From the NCBI RefSeq assembly GCF_000243715.2, contig NZ_AHMO02000008.1, positions 979,001-1,043,000 on the forward strand: DNA of 64,000 nt. Direction: 5' to 3'. A program made the position numbers and the translations under genes. Of the stretch, positions 26,049 to 34,623 are shown in pieces. Positions within the stretch are counted from its first letter, which is position 1. Every line of letters starts with the position of its first letter. Under the pieces are notes generated by a model. It was given only the letters and a program-made list of their open reading frames with translations. It was not told the DNA's origin and made no database searches. Source of the stretch: Leptospira broomii serovar Hurstbridge str. 5399. GTDB lineage: Bacteria > Spirochaetota > Leptospiria > Leptospirales > Leptospiraceae.

Positions 26049-27959
26049 ATGAAACGGTTTTTAGAAGAAAGGTATCGGGACTGGATCCCTTCCTCTTCTT
26101 TTTCATATTTAGTTTTAGGCATTTTAGCCAGCCAATTCTGCCGCTTCTTACTCGCCGATATTCTACTCATATGGACAGGAATAGGATGTATTTCGATCGT
26201 TTTGATTTCCTCCCTAAAACCGATTCGTAAAAAGCTTCTCTCCTTCGCTTGGGGAATCCCGCTATTTTTTCTTCTTCTTACTTCCGGATTTACTAAAAGG
26301 ACTGCACCTCTTTTAAACGAATCGAAAGTTTGGAAGGATAAGTCGAGCGCCTTCGTCGGGAAATTGCTGGAGTCTGCAAATGTAGAGGGATTAGAAAAGG
26401 AAATTTCTCTGGGACTGGTGTTAGGAGATGCAAAAAACCTAAACAAAGACTTTAAGCAGGACGCTAAAGAAGGAGGTATACTTCATCTTTTCGCAGCCTC
26501 CGGACTTCATTTAGGAATATTATTAGGTTGCGTCTTTGCATTTCTAAAACTCTTCCCAGTATTAGGATATTTCTTTCCGAGAGTGATACCCATTTTGCTC
26601 GGACTTCTTTATTTCTCATTACTTGGTTTTCCGGTGTCTTTGGCACGAGCTTGGGTTTTTTCGTCCTTTCTTCTTTTACAGACGCTATTCTTTCGAAAAA
26701 CACGTCCGTCCGATTTGCTTTTAGCCTCAACCGGAATTTTGTATCTTTGGGATCCTGTTAGATCGTTCGGCGTATCATTTCTTCTTTCGTTCGGCGCGGT
26801 TGCGTCCATTTTACTTTTGAAACCTTGTTTAGATCTTTGCTTTCCGCGAGACGCCGAAGAAACCGGCATATTGAAAAAAATGGGATACTTCTTTCGAGAA
26901 AATCTAACGCTTTCCTTCGCGGCGGGCTTAGGTACCTTTCCGACATTAGTCGCATACTTTGGAACCTTTAGTTTCGGTTCGCTCGGAATTAATCTGCTCT
27001 TGGTTCCACTATGCGGAATATTACTCCCTTTATTATATTCCGCATTACTTTTAGAATTCTTATCGATTCCTTATCTGAAAGATTGTCTCTGGATTCCGGT
27101 TAAATTGCTGATCAATATTCTAGAAAGTGTCACGGTCTTTTGGAGTGAAAACGAGCTTACTTTTTCAAAATATTATCGAGGCGAGGCGAAGCAACTCGCA
27201 TTAATCGTTTTGTCTTTGTTCATCATATTTTTATTCCTGATTCGATCCCTCCCGATTCGCGACACGATAAAAAAATCACTAAACCTTTCCTTCTCTCCGG
27301 AAGGGAATACTAGAATTCAAAAAAATATGGATCCGATTCTTTTACTGCGTTTATCATTATTGGTTTTCTGCATCGGATTCTATTACCTTCTTGCTGCTTC
27401 GTCTCGGTATATACGATTACCGCCGATATTCTACGGAGACAAATTTAGCTTCGTGATTCGGAACGAAAAAGAATTAGTTTTGGGAGGGAAATGTAAGTAC
27501 AGCTCGAATTTATTTTATAATTCTTTCGGAAAAGATCACCAACTCTTCTGCGGAGAAAATTCGGGCCAAACTAAAATCGAGAGGATTTATATCGAAGACG
27601 AATCTTGCATACGTTGGATTCTCTCCTGCTTTAGACGTCGAACAAACGTACTATTCCAATATGGCGGCAAAAAAACGACTTCTTCCCTTAATCTAACGAA
27701 CTGGCAAATCGTTCCTAAAAGAAATCGATTTTCTCTTCCAACAGAATCTGGTCAACTCGTAAGGTTCGAAGTCGGAAAAGATTCGGTTTTTAGTCTGGCA
27801 AAAATCACGCAACATGGTACAGGAATTATTTTACTAAGTTCGCGCTTCGGCAAATCGGATAATGTGAAGGAATGGAATAAAGTTCGAAAACAGCTTGGAA
27901 TCGGGCCCGGCTGGGAGTTTATTGGAAGCAATGAGCTTCCCGGAATACCCGTTTTTTAA
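26049..27959 (+). CDS. comEC: ComEC/Rec2-family membrane protein
   Basis: A 636-residue polytopic protein of the competence ComEC family, which forms the inner-membrane channel for single-stranded DNA uptake. The core motif region is clear: GLVLGDAKNLNKDFKQDAKEGG leading to HLFAASGLHLGILLG, then RAWVFSSFLLLQ and SFLLSFGAVASILLL. The C-terminal metallo-beta-lactamase domain of full-length ComEC (HxHxDH) is absent. Instead there are about 180 residues without that motif after the last helices. The start is an ATG. The last 29 bases overlap the rsmA frame. Whether it serves DNA uptake cannot be told. Confidence 0.8.
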   Translation: MKRFLEERYRDWIPSSSFSYLVLGILASQFCRFLLADILLIWTGIGCISIVLISSLKPIRKKLLSFAWGIPLFFLLLTSGFTKRTAPLLNESKVWKDKSSAFVGKLLESANVEGLEKEISLGLVLGDAKNLNKDFKQDAKEGGILHLFAASGLHLGILLGCVFAFLKLFPVLGYFFPRVIPILLGLLYFSLLGFPVSLARAWVFSSFLLLQTLFFRKTRPSDLLLASTGILYLWDPVRSFGVSFLLSFGAVASILLLKPCLDLCFPRDAEETGILKKMGYFFRENLTLSFAAGLGTFPTLVAYFGTFSFGSLGINLLLVPLCGILLPLLYSALLLEFLSIPYLKDCLWIPVKLLINILESVTVFWSENELTFSKYYRGEAKQLALIVLSLFIIFLFLIRSLPIRDTIKKSLNLSFSPEGNTRIQKNMDPILLLRLSLLVFCIGFYYLLAASSRYIRLPPIFYGDKFSFVIRNEKELVLGGKCKYSSNLFYNSFGKDHQLFCGENSGQTKIERIYIEDESCIRWILSCFRRRTNVLFQYGGKKTTSSLNLTNWQIVPKRNRFSLPTESGQLVRFEVGKDSVFSLAKITQHGTGIILLSSRFGKSDNVKEWNKVRKQLGIGPGWEFIGSNELPGIPVF

Positions 27960-28812
27960 ACCCACAGTAATTCGGGAATTCCTGGCAAAAAAATCCTCCG
28001 CTCCTCTCAAAAAATGGGGACAGAATTTTTTAATAGACCCGAACGCGGTCCGTACATTACTACAAAGTGCAGATCCAGAAGCATTAAAAAAATCTGATTT
28101 AATTCTGGAAATCGGGCCCGGCTTAGGCGCGCTTTCCCATCTTTTGGTCGGTCTGGGAAAAAGAGTCCTGTTATTCGAAATCGATCCCGTATATTACGAA
28201 TGGCTTAAAGAATTTCTGCCGGAAGCGGAAATCGTTTTGGGCGACGCAAGAGCGACTCTAACGGATTCGATCTCGGACAATTGCTTTCTATTCGGAAATC
28301 TTCCCTATTATATCACTTCCGAGTTGATCGTTCTTTCCTTAGAGCGGTTGAGCGGATTGACAGGTGCGGTGTTCTTAGTCCAAAAAGAATTCGCGCACCG
28401 AATGACCAAAGAAGTATCTTCTTTATCCGTCTACGCAGGAGCCTACGGTACTTTTAAAAATCGTAAAACTATAAAAGCCGGATCTTTTTATCCCAGCCCG
28501 AACGTAGATTCTAGCGTCCTTTCCTATACCGCTAAACCTCGTTTTTCAAACAGAGAACTCTATCAAATTTTAGAAATACTCTGCAGAGTTTTGTTTTGGG
28601 GAAAAAGAAAAAAGATTGGATCTTCTTTGAAGGAAGCTCCTCTTCTATCCTTTTATCCGACGGGTTTACCCTTACGTTTGTCAGAAGAGACTCTACGACT
28701 CCAACTCAGGGAAGCCGTAGAGACTGCCGGGCTTTCTTTGGACAAACGGCCGGAAGAATTAAAGATCGAAGATTTTTACAAAGTGGTCGAGAATTTCCCT
28801 CTCCATTTTTGA
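27931..28812 (+). CDS. rsmA: 16S rRNA dimethyladenosine transferase (RsmA/KsgA)
   Basis: A 293-residue SAM-dependent methyltransferase that dimethylates A1518 and A1519 in the 3' hairpin of 16S rRNA. KKWGQNFLIDPNA opens the domain, LEIGPGLGALSHLL is the SAM motif I, FEIDPVYYEWL motif II, and GNLPYYITSELIV contains the catalytic NLPY. The ATG at 27931 has GGAAG six bases upstream and lies inside the comEC frame. A GTG or other start farther upstream would add residues that do not belong to the family. It converges with rsgA, another ribosome-maturation gene. Confidence 0.93.
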   Translation: MSFPEYPFFKPTVIREFLAKKSSAPLKKWGQNFLIDPNAVRTLLQSADPEALKKSDLILEIGPGLGALSHLLVGLGKRVLLFEIDPVYYEWLKEFLPEAEIVLGDARATLTDSISDNCFLFGNLPYYITSELIVLSLERLSGLTGAVFLVQKEFAHRMTKEVSSLSVYAGAYGTFKNRKTIKAGSFYPSPNVDSSVLSYTAKPRFSNRELYQILEILCRVLFWGKRKKIGSSLKEAPLLSFYPTGLPLRLSEETLRLQLREAVETAGLSLDKRPEELKIEDFYKVVENFPLHF

Positions 28813-28823
28813 ATCTTTTACCT

Positions 28824-29945
28824 TCATTGATACCGTTCTTTTTCCCTTTGATGCTGCAGTCTTTTCTGCTCCTTATGAATCGATTTCCATTTCGCTTTTT
28901 GTGCGCGGGCCTCGCCGGAAGTCGGGGAAGCCAATTGCGCATTCCGAGATAATTCCCTTTGCAATTTGAGATAGCTTTTGAAGCGATCTTCCGAAATTCT
29001 CCCTTGCTCCAGAGCGGTCTTTACTCCGCAATTCGGCTCGCTATGATGGAAACAGTCAGGAAACTTACAGCCTTTCGCTGCTTCCAAAATTTCCGGAAAA
29101 GTTTCCGCGAGCCCCGAACCGTCCGACCAAAGTTGGATCTCCCTCATTCCCGGATTATCCAAAATCCAGGCGCCCGACGATAGACGAAACATCCAACGAT
29201 TGCTCGTCGTATGTTTTCCCTTCGAATCCGATTCGCGAACGTTTTGGACCTCCCTAAATTCTTTCCCCAAAAGAAGATTTAATAGAGAGGATTTCCCCAC
29301 TCCGGAAGATCCGATAAAGGCCGAAGTGGATTCTTTACTCCAATAGTCCGCCAATTCTTCCAAACCGATCGACTCGAATATTGAAATAGAATGAACCTCA
29401 ACTCCCACGCAAGACTCTTTCACCTGTGCGATCCTATCGAATAACTCATTTTGGTTATCGCTGTAGAGATCCTTCTTCGTCAAAACGATCACAGGCAAGG
29501 CGCCGCTCTCCCAAAGCTGCACGAGAGTTCTTTCCAATCGCCTGGGTTGGAAGTCGCCATCCAAACCGTGCAAAAGAAAAATATAATCCATATTTGCGTA
29601 GATCGGATCCGGTCTCTGCAAATTTCCTTTGGATTTACGTACGAGCAAACTCCGACGAGGAAGAACGGAATGGATCAGAAATTGTTCCGAATCCATTTTT
29701 GTAGCGAGTACCCAATCTCCGGCAATCGGTAAATCCAAAATGGAATTCGCTCCAAAACGAAGCGCACCCGTTAAGATACCGATTCCTTCTTCGAAAGCCG
29801 TTTGGAGTTTAAACTCTTGCCCTTGCTCTCCGATGATTCGTGCGGGAAAAGATTCCCGGAGTCCGAATAGCGAAGATATAATTTGAAATTCTCTTTCCCT
29901 ATCGCGGTCCCATGCGGATAGAGAAAGATCTGGTCTGTGATTCAT
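28824..29945 (-). CDS. rsgA: Ribosome small-subunit GTPase RsgA
   Basis: A 373-residue circularly permuted GTPase that assists late 30S maturation. The N-terminal OB domain ends near GDWVLATK. The permuted GTPase order G4-G5-G1-G2-G3 is clear: LTKKDLY (G4), FIGSSGVGKSSLLNLLLG (G1), KGKHTTSNR (G2), ILDNPGMRE (G3). The C-terminal zinc site is CKFPDCFHHSEPNCGV. It is longer than E. coli RsgA because of a basic C-terminal tail rich in Arg, Lys and Gln. Its end faces rsmA across 11 bases. Confidence 0.95.
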   Translation of the reverse strand: MNHRPDLSLSAWDRDREREFQIISSLFGLRESFPARIIGEQGQEFKLQTAFEEGIGILTGALRFGANSILDLPIAGDWVLATKMDSEQFLIHSVLPRRSLLVRKSKGNLQRPDPIYANMDYIFLLHGLDGDFQPRRLERTLVQLWESGALPVIVLTKKDLYSDNQNELFDRIAQVKESCVGVEVHSISIFESIGLEELADYWSKESTSAFIGSSGVGKSSLLNLLLGKEFREVQNVRESDSKGKHTTSNRWMFRLSSGAWILDNPGMREIQLWSDGSGLAETFPEILEAAKGCKFPDCFHHSEPNCGVKTALEQGRISEDRFKSYLKLQRELSRNAQLASPTSGEARAQKAKWKSIHKEQKRLQHQREKERYQ

Positions 29946-29962
29946 TTGTTTTTGCCAATGTC

Positions 29963-30005
29963 CCGATTTTCGGGATGGATCGTATCAAGAAGACAAAAGT
30001 CTTCC
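29963..30005. promoter_or_regulatory. Two short hairpins upstream of rsgA
   Basis: CCCGATTTTCGGG (29963-29976 region) and GAAGACAAAAGTCTTC (29990-30005) lie within 60 bases upstream of the leftward rsgA start. Both have short perfect stems. They may be leader structures of rsgA, but no T-tract or known motif is present. Confidence 0.3.
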
Positions 30006-30178
30006 GCCTCGGAGAGAGGTTCCTTCAGAAAAAAGGTTGTTAGCGATCAGGCAATCATATGCGGACTTTGATCAAAAATCCGTTCGGTACGGAAACTTGT
30101 AAAGCGATTTTAGCCGGAATGTTTCTGGGAAATTCGGAAAGATTCCCTTTCATTTAAAGGAAACCTTATGAATCAAGT

Positions 30179-31702
30179 CTATCTAGACTGGCGTTGAAAA
30201 GCCTTATATTCGTTTATAATTTTATCGCCGAACTCTTTCCATTCCTCGTCTTTTTTAAAACCGAAATGTTGAAGGACCTCCCAATGGATCGCGGCAGGAT
30301 CCGCCTTTCCCTCGTAACAATCGATAATCCAATCGGAAAGATACACAGCAAAGACCACGTCTCTCGATTCCTTTTTAGCCATTAAGGGCCTGTGATGGTA
30401 TTCGGCTGCGACTCGGATCGTATCCGAAAAATTCCATTTTTCGCAGATCATGCTGCCGAGCGAAGTATGAGTAATTCCTAATGCCGCTTCTTCCAAGCCG
30501 AGCGTGGATGCTAGTAGATTTTTTCCGGTTAGTTCCGTCAATTTGGCCACGATTTCGGGCTCCAACGACAACATTAGAACCAAACCGATATCATGAAGTA
30601 GAGCGGCACAGACCAAATTGGTTAGGAACGTTTTTTTCCAACCCATTCGCTCTCCCAGTCTCCGGCAGATATACGCTGATAAGCTGGATCGCTCCCAAAT
30701 TTGCTCGAACTCATTATATCTTTCTTCGAGTATTTTCTTCGTGCCGAGACTTAAAAGAATATTGTTTAACTCCGAAAGTCCGATTCGCTTAATCGCCTCA
30801 TCGAGGGTTTCTACTTTTCGTCCTTGAGCAAAAGAAGCGGAATTGGCAAGCTTTAGAATATTTGTCGAAAGAGAAACGTCTCTTGAAACGGACTCGGTAA
30901 TCTGCGTTATGGAGGAATCGGGTTTACTGATCAGACTCATGATCTGATTTAAATTTTCCGGAAACGTAGGAAGCTTATCGATTTCAGCGATAATTTCGAC
31001 GGTACGTTGATACGAAACATTCCGGTGCTTGAAATCCAGGGGAATTTTTATATAAGCGGAAGTGATCGCGCCTTCCGCTTTGAGTTTATAACAATCGCCT
31101 TCGATGCCTTCGTTTTTCAACATGAGAAGCGACATCGCAAGTCCGAGCCCTGCTCCTTCCGAATCGTCTGCGTGATCGGCAAAGACCTCTCCTAGATCAT
31201 TATATTCCCGACTTTTGCCGATCCTGTTTTCCACCCTCCTCAACTCCTCCGCAATGATCGGAGCGTTATTGGAAACTCTCATTAGGAAGCTAGTTCGATT
31301 AAAAGCCATAGTAATCAAGCAATGAAATTTGACTTTTTCAAGAAGCTCGGCATATCGTTCTTTATCCCGAATCATCTCCTTTTTAAAATTCGCCATTCCC
31401 TTGCTGTAATCATCGGGATTGGAAATATTCAGGTTATTTTCGGAGAAAAATATCCGCTTTGAGTTAGCCTTAACGGCGTTCATTACACTCTCTCTCAGGA
31501 TGGAAAAAACCGATTCCTTAAGAGATATCGCGTCCAGATAGACCAAATAACGATCGAGCAAAACGTTCAGAAGTTTGTCTACGTTTCGATTTAATGTCGT
31601 AATTCGAATATAAAGAGGGTTTAGCCTTTCGATACGCTCGTTTACGTTACGTACGCTGAGATAGTATCCTTCTTTTTCGAAGTGGTACCAGTTTATGTTC
31701 AT
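30179..31702 (-). CDS. GHKL-type ATPase domain fused to HDOD domain
   Basis: A 507-residue cytosolic signalling protein. The N-terminal half (residues about 60-225) resembles a GHKL ATPase/histidine-kinase catalytic domain: an N-box-like RESVMNAVKANS (70-81) and a glycine box EGAGLGLAMSLL (182-193). No phosphoacceptor-His domain precedes it. The C-terminal half is an HDOD domain starting at LPTFPENLNQIM (about 244), with LLHDIGLVLML (HD at 370-371) and AAEYHHRP. HDOD domains bind cyclic nucleotides or regulate output in many bacteria. The combination suggests an anti-sigma-factor-like or signalling switch. No sensor or response domain lies nearby. Confidence 0.75.
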   Translation of the reverse strand: MNINWYHFEKEGYYLSVRNVNERIERLNPLYIRITTLNRNVDKLLNVLLDRYLVYLDAISLKESVFSILRESVMNAVKANSKRIFFSENNLNISNPDDYSKGMANFKKEMIRDKERYAELLEKVKFHCLITMAFNRTSFLMRVSNNAPIIAEELRRVENRIGKSREYNDLGEVFADHADDSEGAGLGLAMSLLMLKNEGIEGDCYKLKAEGAITSAYIKIPLDFKHRNVSYQRTVEIIAEIDKLPTFPENLNQIMSLISKPDSSITQITESVSRDVSLSTNILKLANSASFAQGRKVETLDEAIKRIGLSELNNILLSLGTKKILEERYNEFEQIWERSSLSAYICRRLGERMGWKKTFLTNLVCAALLHDIGLVLMLSLEPEIVAKLTELTGKNLLASTLGLEEAALGITHTSLGSMICEKWNFSDTIRVAAEYHHRPLMAKKESRDVVFAVYLSDWIIDCYEGKADPAAIHWEVLQHFGFKKDEEWKEFGDKIINEYKAFQRQSR

Positions 31703-31791
31703 TTTCGCTACGGAAGGCAGTTCCCTATATCATATTTTTCGGAACGTTTTGTCAACTCCAGATTACTTTAATGCTAAAACCACCGATTTTC

Positions 31792-32613
31792 TTAAATTTC
31801 CTTACGACGGATTGCTCCGATCAATGTCGCCTTCAAAAGTAAAATCCAGGCGCCGACTTGTAAAAAAGAATAAGGCCCGTATGAATATGGGTCTTCCACT
31901 TTTCCCTCTAAAAGTCTTCCTGCGTGGTAATATACGGTTCCGAGTTGCGGCAGAATCCAATACGCGATTTTGACAAAAAGCTTTTGATTCTCGGCCAATT
32001 CAGCGGACCCGTCGACCACGCCGTTATATACGATAAAATCCAAAATGGCCGTTCCGAGAAGTAATCCGAAGGACAGTAAAACGGAAATCGTCTGATTGGC
32101 GGTTAAAGTGATTAATAACGCAAAGACCACTAAAAAACCGTAGGATAGAAACATCACTCCTTGATAGAGTAAAAAATCCCAGGGAATTTCGATCGCAAAG
32201 GAGGAGTGGATGGCAAACGCTCCGACCAAAAAAAGTACGACCAAGATTAATAACGTAATCCCTTTCCCGGCCAAATATACCAAAGGATCGAGAGGTCTGC
32301 TCAGCCAAAGAGTATGAACCTGGGAATCGAGATCCTGACGTAATAAATCGGAAGTCATCATCACCAGAAAAACCGTCACCCAAAGGGAAGAGAGAGTAAA
32401 ATACGTCCCGACCGATACTCCTTTCGTAACAGTCTCACCGAAGGTGCTGGTACAAAACCATTCCCCTAAGAGATAAAATGCAAGGAGTGAAAATAGGAAG
32501 AATAACGCTTTCCTACGTTGCACCTGCAAAAACGTAAGCTTTATAAGAACAGGAAGCTGCAAAAACATAGAGAAGAAAAAAAATGAAAGCGATTGTTTCG
32601 ATTTTAAATTCAT
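31792..32613 (-). CDS. ABC-2 type transporter permease
   Basis: A 273-residue inner-membrane protein with about six hydrophobic helices. It starts one base after the stop of the ATPase gene upstream, so the two form an operon. WLSRPLDPLVYLAGKGITLLIL and SYGFLVVFALLITLTANQTISVLLSFG are typical of ABC-2 permeases that export hydrophobic compounds or act as gliding/antibiotic resistance exporters. Charged residues lie between helices as expected. Substrate unknown. Confidence 0.82.
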   Translation of the reverse strand: MNLKSKQSLSFFFFSMFLQLPVLIKLTFLQVQRRKALFFLFSLLAFYLLGEWFCTSTFGETVTKGVSVGTYFTLSSLWVTVFLVMMTSDLLRQDLDSQVHTLWLSRPLDPLVYLAGKGITLLILVVLFLVGAFAIHSSFAIEIPWDFLLYQGVMFLSYGFLVVFALLITLTANQTISVLLSFGLLLGTAILDFIVYNGVVDGSAELAENQKLFVKIAYWILPQLGTVYYHAGRLLEGKVEDPYSYGPYSFLQVGAWILLLKATLIGAIRRKEI

Positions 32614-32614
32614 T

Positions 32615-33544
32615 TTAATGACCCATCTCTTCCTTGGTATCGAGGCTTCCCGTTAAACGAAGGAAAACTTCCTCCAAGGATTCGGTTTTCCTTTCAAAGA
32701 GGAAAAGGTCCGCTCCTCTCTCTACAAGTTCCGCGGGAAGTCTACGCACGTCGATCTCCGGCTTGGGTCGAATCTCCCATTCTTTACCGTCTTTTTTAAA
32801 ATCCAAAGAAATTCCTTCCAAATACGATTCCAAGCCCGCATCCGCCTCGAGGCGGATTCGAATTCTATCTTTACCTTGCCTTAGTTCGTCGAGTCGCCCT
32901 TGAGCTTTAATTTGACCTTTATGTAATATTCCCACTTCCGTGCAAATTTGCTCCACCTCGGGCAAACGATGGGAGTTAATCAGGATGGTAACTCCTCTCT
33001 TAACGTTCTCCGTTAAAATTCGATCCCTAAATTCCTTATAACCGGCAGGATCAAGTCCCGTGCCGGGCTCGTCCAACAATAGGAGTTCCGGCTCGGCACC
33101 CAATGCGTGGGCCAAACCCAATCTTTGTAACATTCCTTTAGAATAAGTTGAAACTTTTCTGTCAGCAGCTTCGGCTAAACCCAATTCGCTCAATAATTCA
33201 TTACTCTTAATTTTTGCTGCCTTCGCCTTAAAAAAGGCCAGTCGAAGACTTGCCTCCAAAAATTCTCGACCCGTTAAATAGGGGGAAACCGCCATGCGTT
33301 CCGGAAGATATCCTACGCGTGCACGAACTGCCGGGGAGGGAGATTCGCCGAGAACTTTACATTCACCGCTAGTCGGTCGGGAAAAACCGAGTAAGATTCT
33401 TACTAACGTCGTCTTTCCGGCACCGTTCGGTCCTAAAAGGCCGAAAACTCCTCCTCGAGGAACGCTTAAATGAATGCTTCGAAGAGCCTGCACGCCGGGA
33501 TAATTTTTACGTAGGCTTTCGATTTCAATTGCAAATTGGGACAT
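32615..33544 (-). CDS. ABC transporter ATP-binding protein
   Basis: A 309-residue ATPase. GLLGPNGAGKTTLVRILLG is the Walker A, YSKGMLQRLGLAHAL the ABC signature (the family SGG replaced by SKG), LLLLDEPGTGLDPAG the Walker B, and INSHRLPEVEQ the H-loop. The C-terminal extension (residues about 225-309) is typical of ABC-2 export ATPases. The ATG at 33544 has AAGGA seven bases upstream; a longer frame would add 41 residues unlike the family. It drives the adjacent permease. Confidence 0.92.
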   Translation of the reverse strand: MSQFAIEIESLRKNYPGVQALRSIHLSVPRGGVFGLLGPNGAGKTTLVRILLGFSRPTSGECKVLGESPSPAVRARVGYLPERMAVSPYLTGREFLEASLRLAFFKAKAAKIKSNELLSELGLAEAADRKVSTYSKGMLQRLGLAHALGAEPELLLLDEPGTGLDPAGYKEFRDRILTENVKRGVTILINSHRLPEVEQICTEVGILHKGQIKAQGRLDELRQGKDRIRIRLEADAGLESYLEGISLDFKKDGKEWEIRPKPEIDVRRLPAELVERGADLFLFERKTESLEEVFLRLTGSLDTKEEMGH

Positions 33545-33643
33545 CAGAAAATCCTTAGACCAAGTGCCGAGAACGATAGGTTCCAGTCGAAACCCCGGCA
33601 ATCTTTTTCCGGAAAACATAAGGTTGAATCCGGTTTTTATTCC

Positions 33644-34126
33644 ATGAAGATTATTATTGCACGACATGGAGAGGCAGAACCGGTTTCCTCCGACGGAAAA
33701 GATTCCTCGCGAATTCTCACTGCAAAAGGAAAAGCCGATGTCGAAAAGATGGCGCGGTTTTTCTTAACCGGCTTCAAAATAAAAAAAATCTACCATAGCC
33801 CCTTCGTTAGAACCATGGAAACCGCCAAAATCTACGCGGATATTTTACGACCAGAGGAAGAGTCGGAATCCTTGGAATATCTTCAACCGGGCGAAGAATA
33901 TGCTCAAACCTGCGCATTACTAAAAGATTACTCCAATTCGGATGCAATCTTGATCGTCGGACATAGCCCGGATGTAAGTGTTTTCTCGGAGAAATTGCTG
34001 GGAATATCCGGAGTGGGAAAATCCTTCCTGTTTACGCCCGGATCGGCGTTGGCAGTAAATGTTCCAAGGGAGAAATTCTTAGGCGGGCAGATTATTTGGT
34101 TCGTCTCTCCGGACTTTCTATGCTGA
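33644..34126 (+). CDS. SixA-like phosphohistidine phosphatase
   Basis: A 160-residue histidine-phosphatase-fold protein. MKIIIARHGEAEP is the phosphoenzyme motif. IYHSPFVRTMETA carries the second Arg, and LIVGHSPDVS holds the second catalytic His. SixA removes phosphate from histidine in phosphorelay proteins, but many short members have unknown substrates. The ATG at 33644 is chosen because it starts exactly at the domain. It is divergent from the ABC genes. Confidence 0.85.
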   Translation: MKIIIARHGEAEPVSSDGKDSSRILTAKGKADVEKMARFFLTGFKIKKIYHSPFVRTMETAKIYADILRPEEESESLEYLQPGEEYAQTCALLKDYSNSDAILIVGHSPDVSVFSEKLLGISGVGKSFLFTPGSALAVNVPREKFLGGQIIWFVSPDFLC

Positions 34127-34193
34127 GTTTTAGTAGGACCTAAAATTAGGTTTACACTCCACCTAAATTCGAAAAATCATCCAAAGAAGAAAG

Positions 34194-34270
<77 letters not shown>

Positions 34271-34460
34271 AGATTTCTTTCTGAGTTCAAGATTTTCCCG
34301 CCGATTCCAAAGCTTTCAACGCAAGCGATTCTTAGGAAACGAATTCAATCGTTCCATTCGATAGAAAGTTCGATTTCTCCCATCGATTTATAACAATTTT
34401 CTAAAGTATCTTCCATATAAGAAACCGATGCTAATCCATCTAAGCCTTCTTGATCCGAAA

Positions 34461-34504
34461 TTTCTAAATCGATCTGCCGGAACTCCTACAGATCGATTTA
34501 GAAA
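34461..34504. repeat. Perfect 16-bp inverted repeat
   Basis: TTTCTAAATCGATCTG (34461-34476) pairs exactly with CAGATCGATTTAGAAA (34489-34504), with a 12-base loop containing GGAACTCCTAC. The loop and flanking bases recall a GGAACTCCyACA-type element that I remember as common between Leptospira genes; this is memory, not a search result. Confidence 0.65.
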
Positions 34505-34560
34505 AAAAGTTGTCGAATTTCCGTTTTTGTGAAATAAAGGCAACTCCGCCGCTCCGCTCC

Positions 34561-34587
34561 GGCCCCCGCCCAGGAAGGGTGGGGGCC
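34561..34587. terminator. GC-rich hairpin downstream of the beta-lactamase-like gene
   Basis: GGCCCCCGCC (34561-34570) pairs with GGTGGGGGCC (34578-34587), ten pairs with one G-T, plus C34571-G34577 closing a five-base loop. It is far more GC-rich than its surroundings and lies about 35 bases past the leftward stop codon at 34624. No T-tract follows on either strand. Confidence 0.5.
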
Positions 34588-34623
34588 TCCTCGATCAAAT
34601 TAACTCACGCGCCAAAAGTCCGC

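Larger units (their letters stand above)
34271..34623. other. Intergenic region with two strong inverted repeats
   Basis: The 353 bases between tRNA-Pro and the beta-lactamase-like gene hold no gene. They contain a 16-bp perfect inverted repeat (34461-34504) and a GC-rich hairpin (34561-34587), listed separately. Otherwise no open frame with a ribosome-binding site is seen. Confidence 0.6.

Noticed and set aside
33545..33667. An N-terminal extension of the ABC ATPase
   Set aside because: It has no similarity to ABC proteins and the ATG at 33544 has AAGGA at correct distance.
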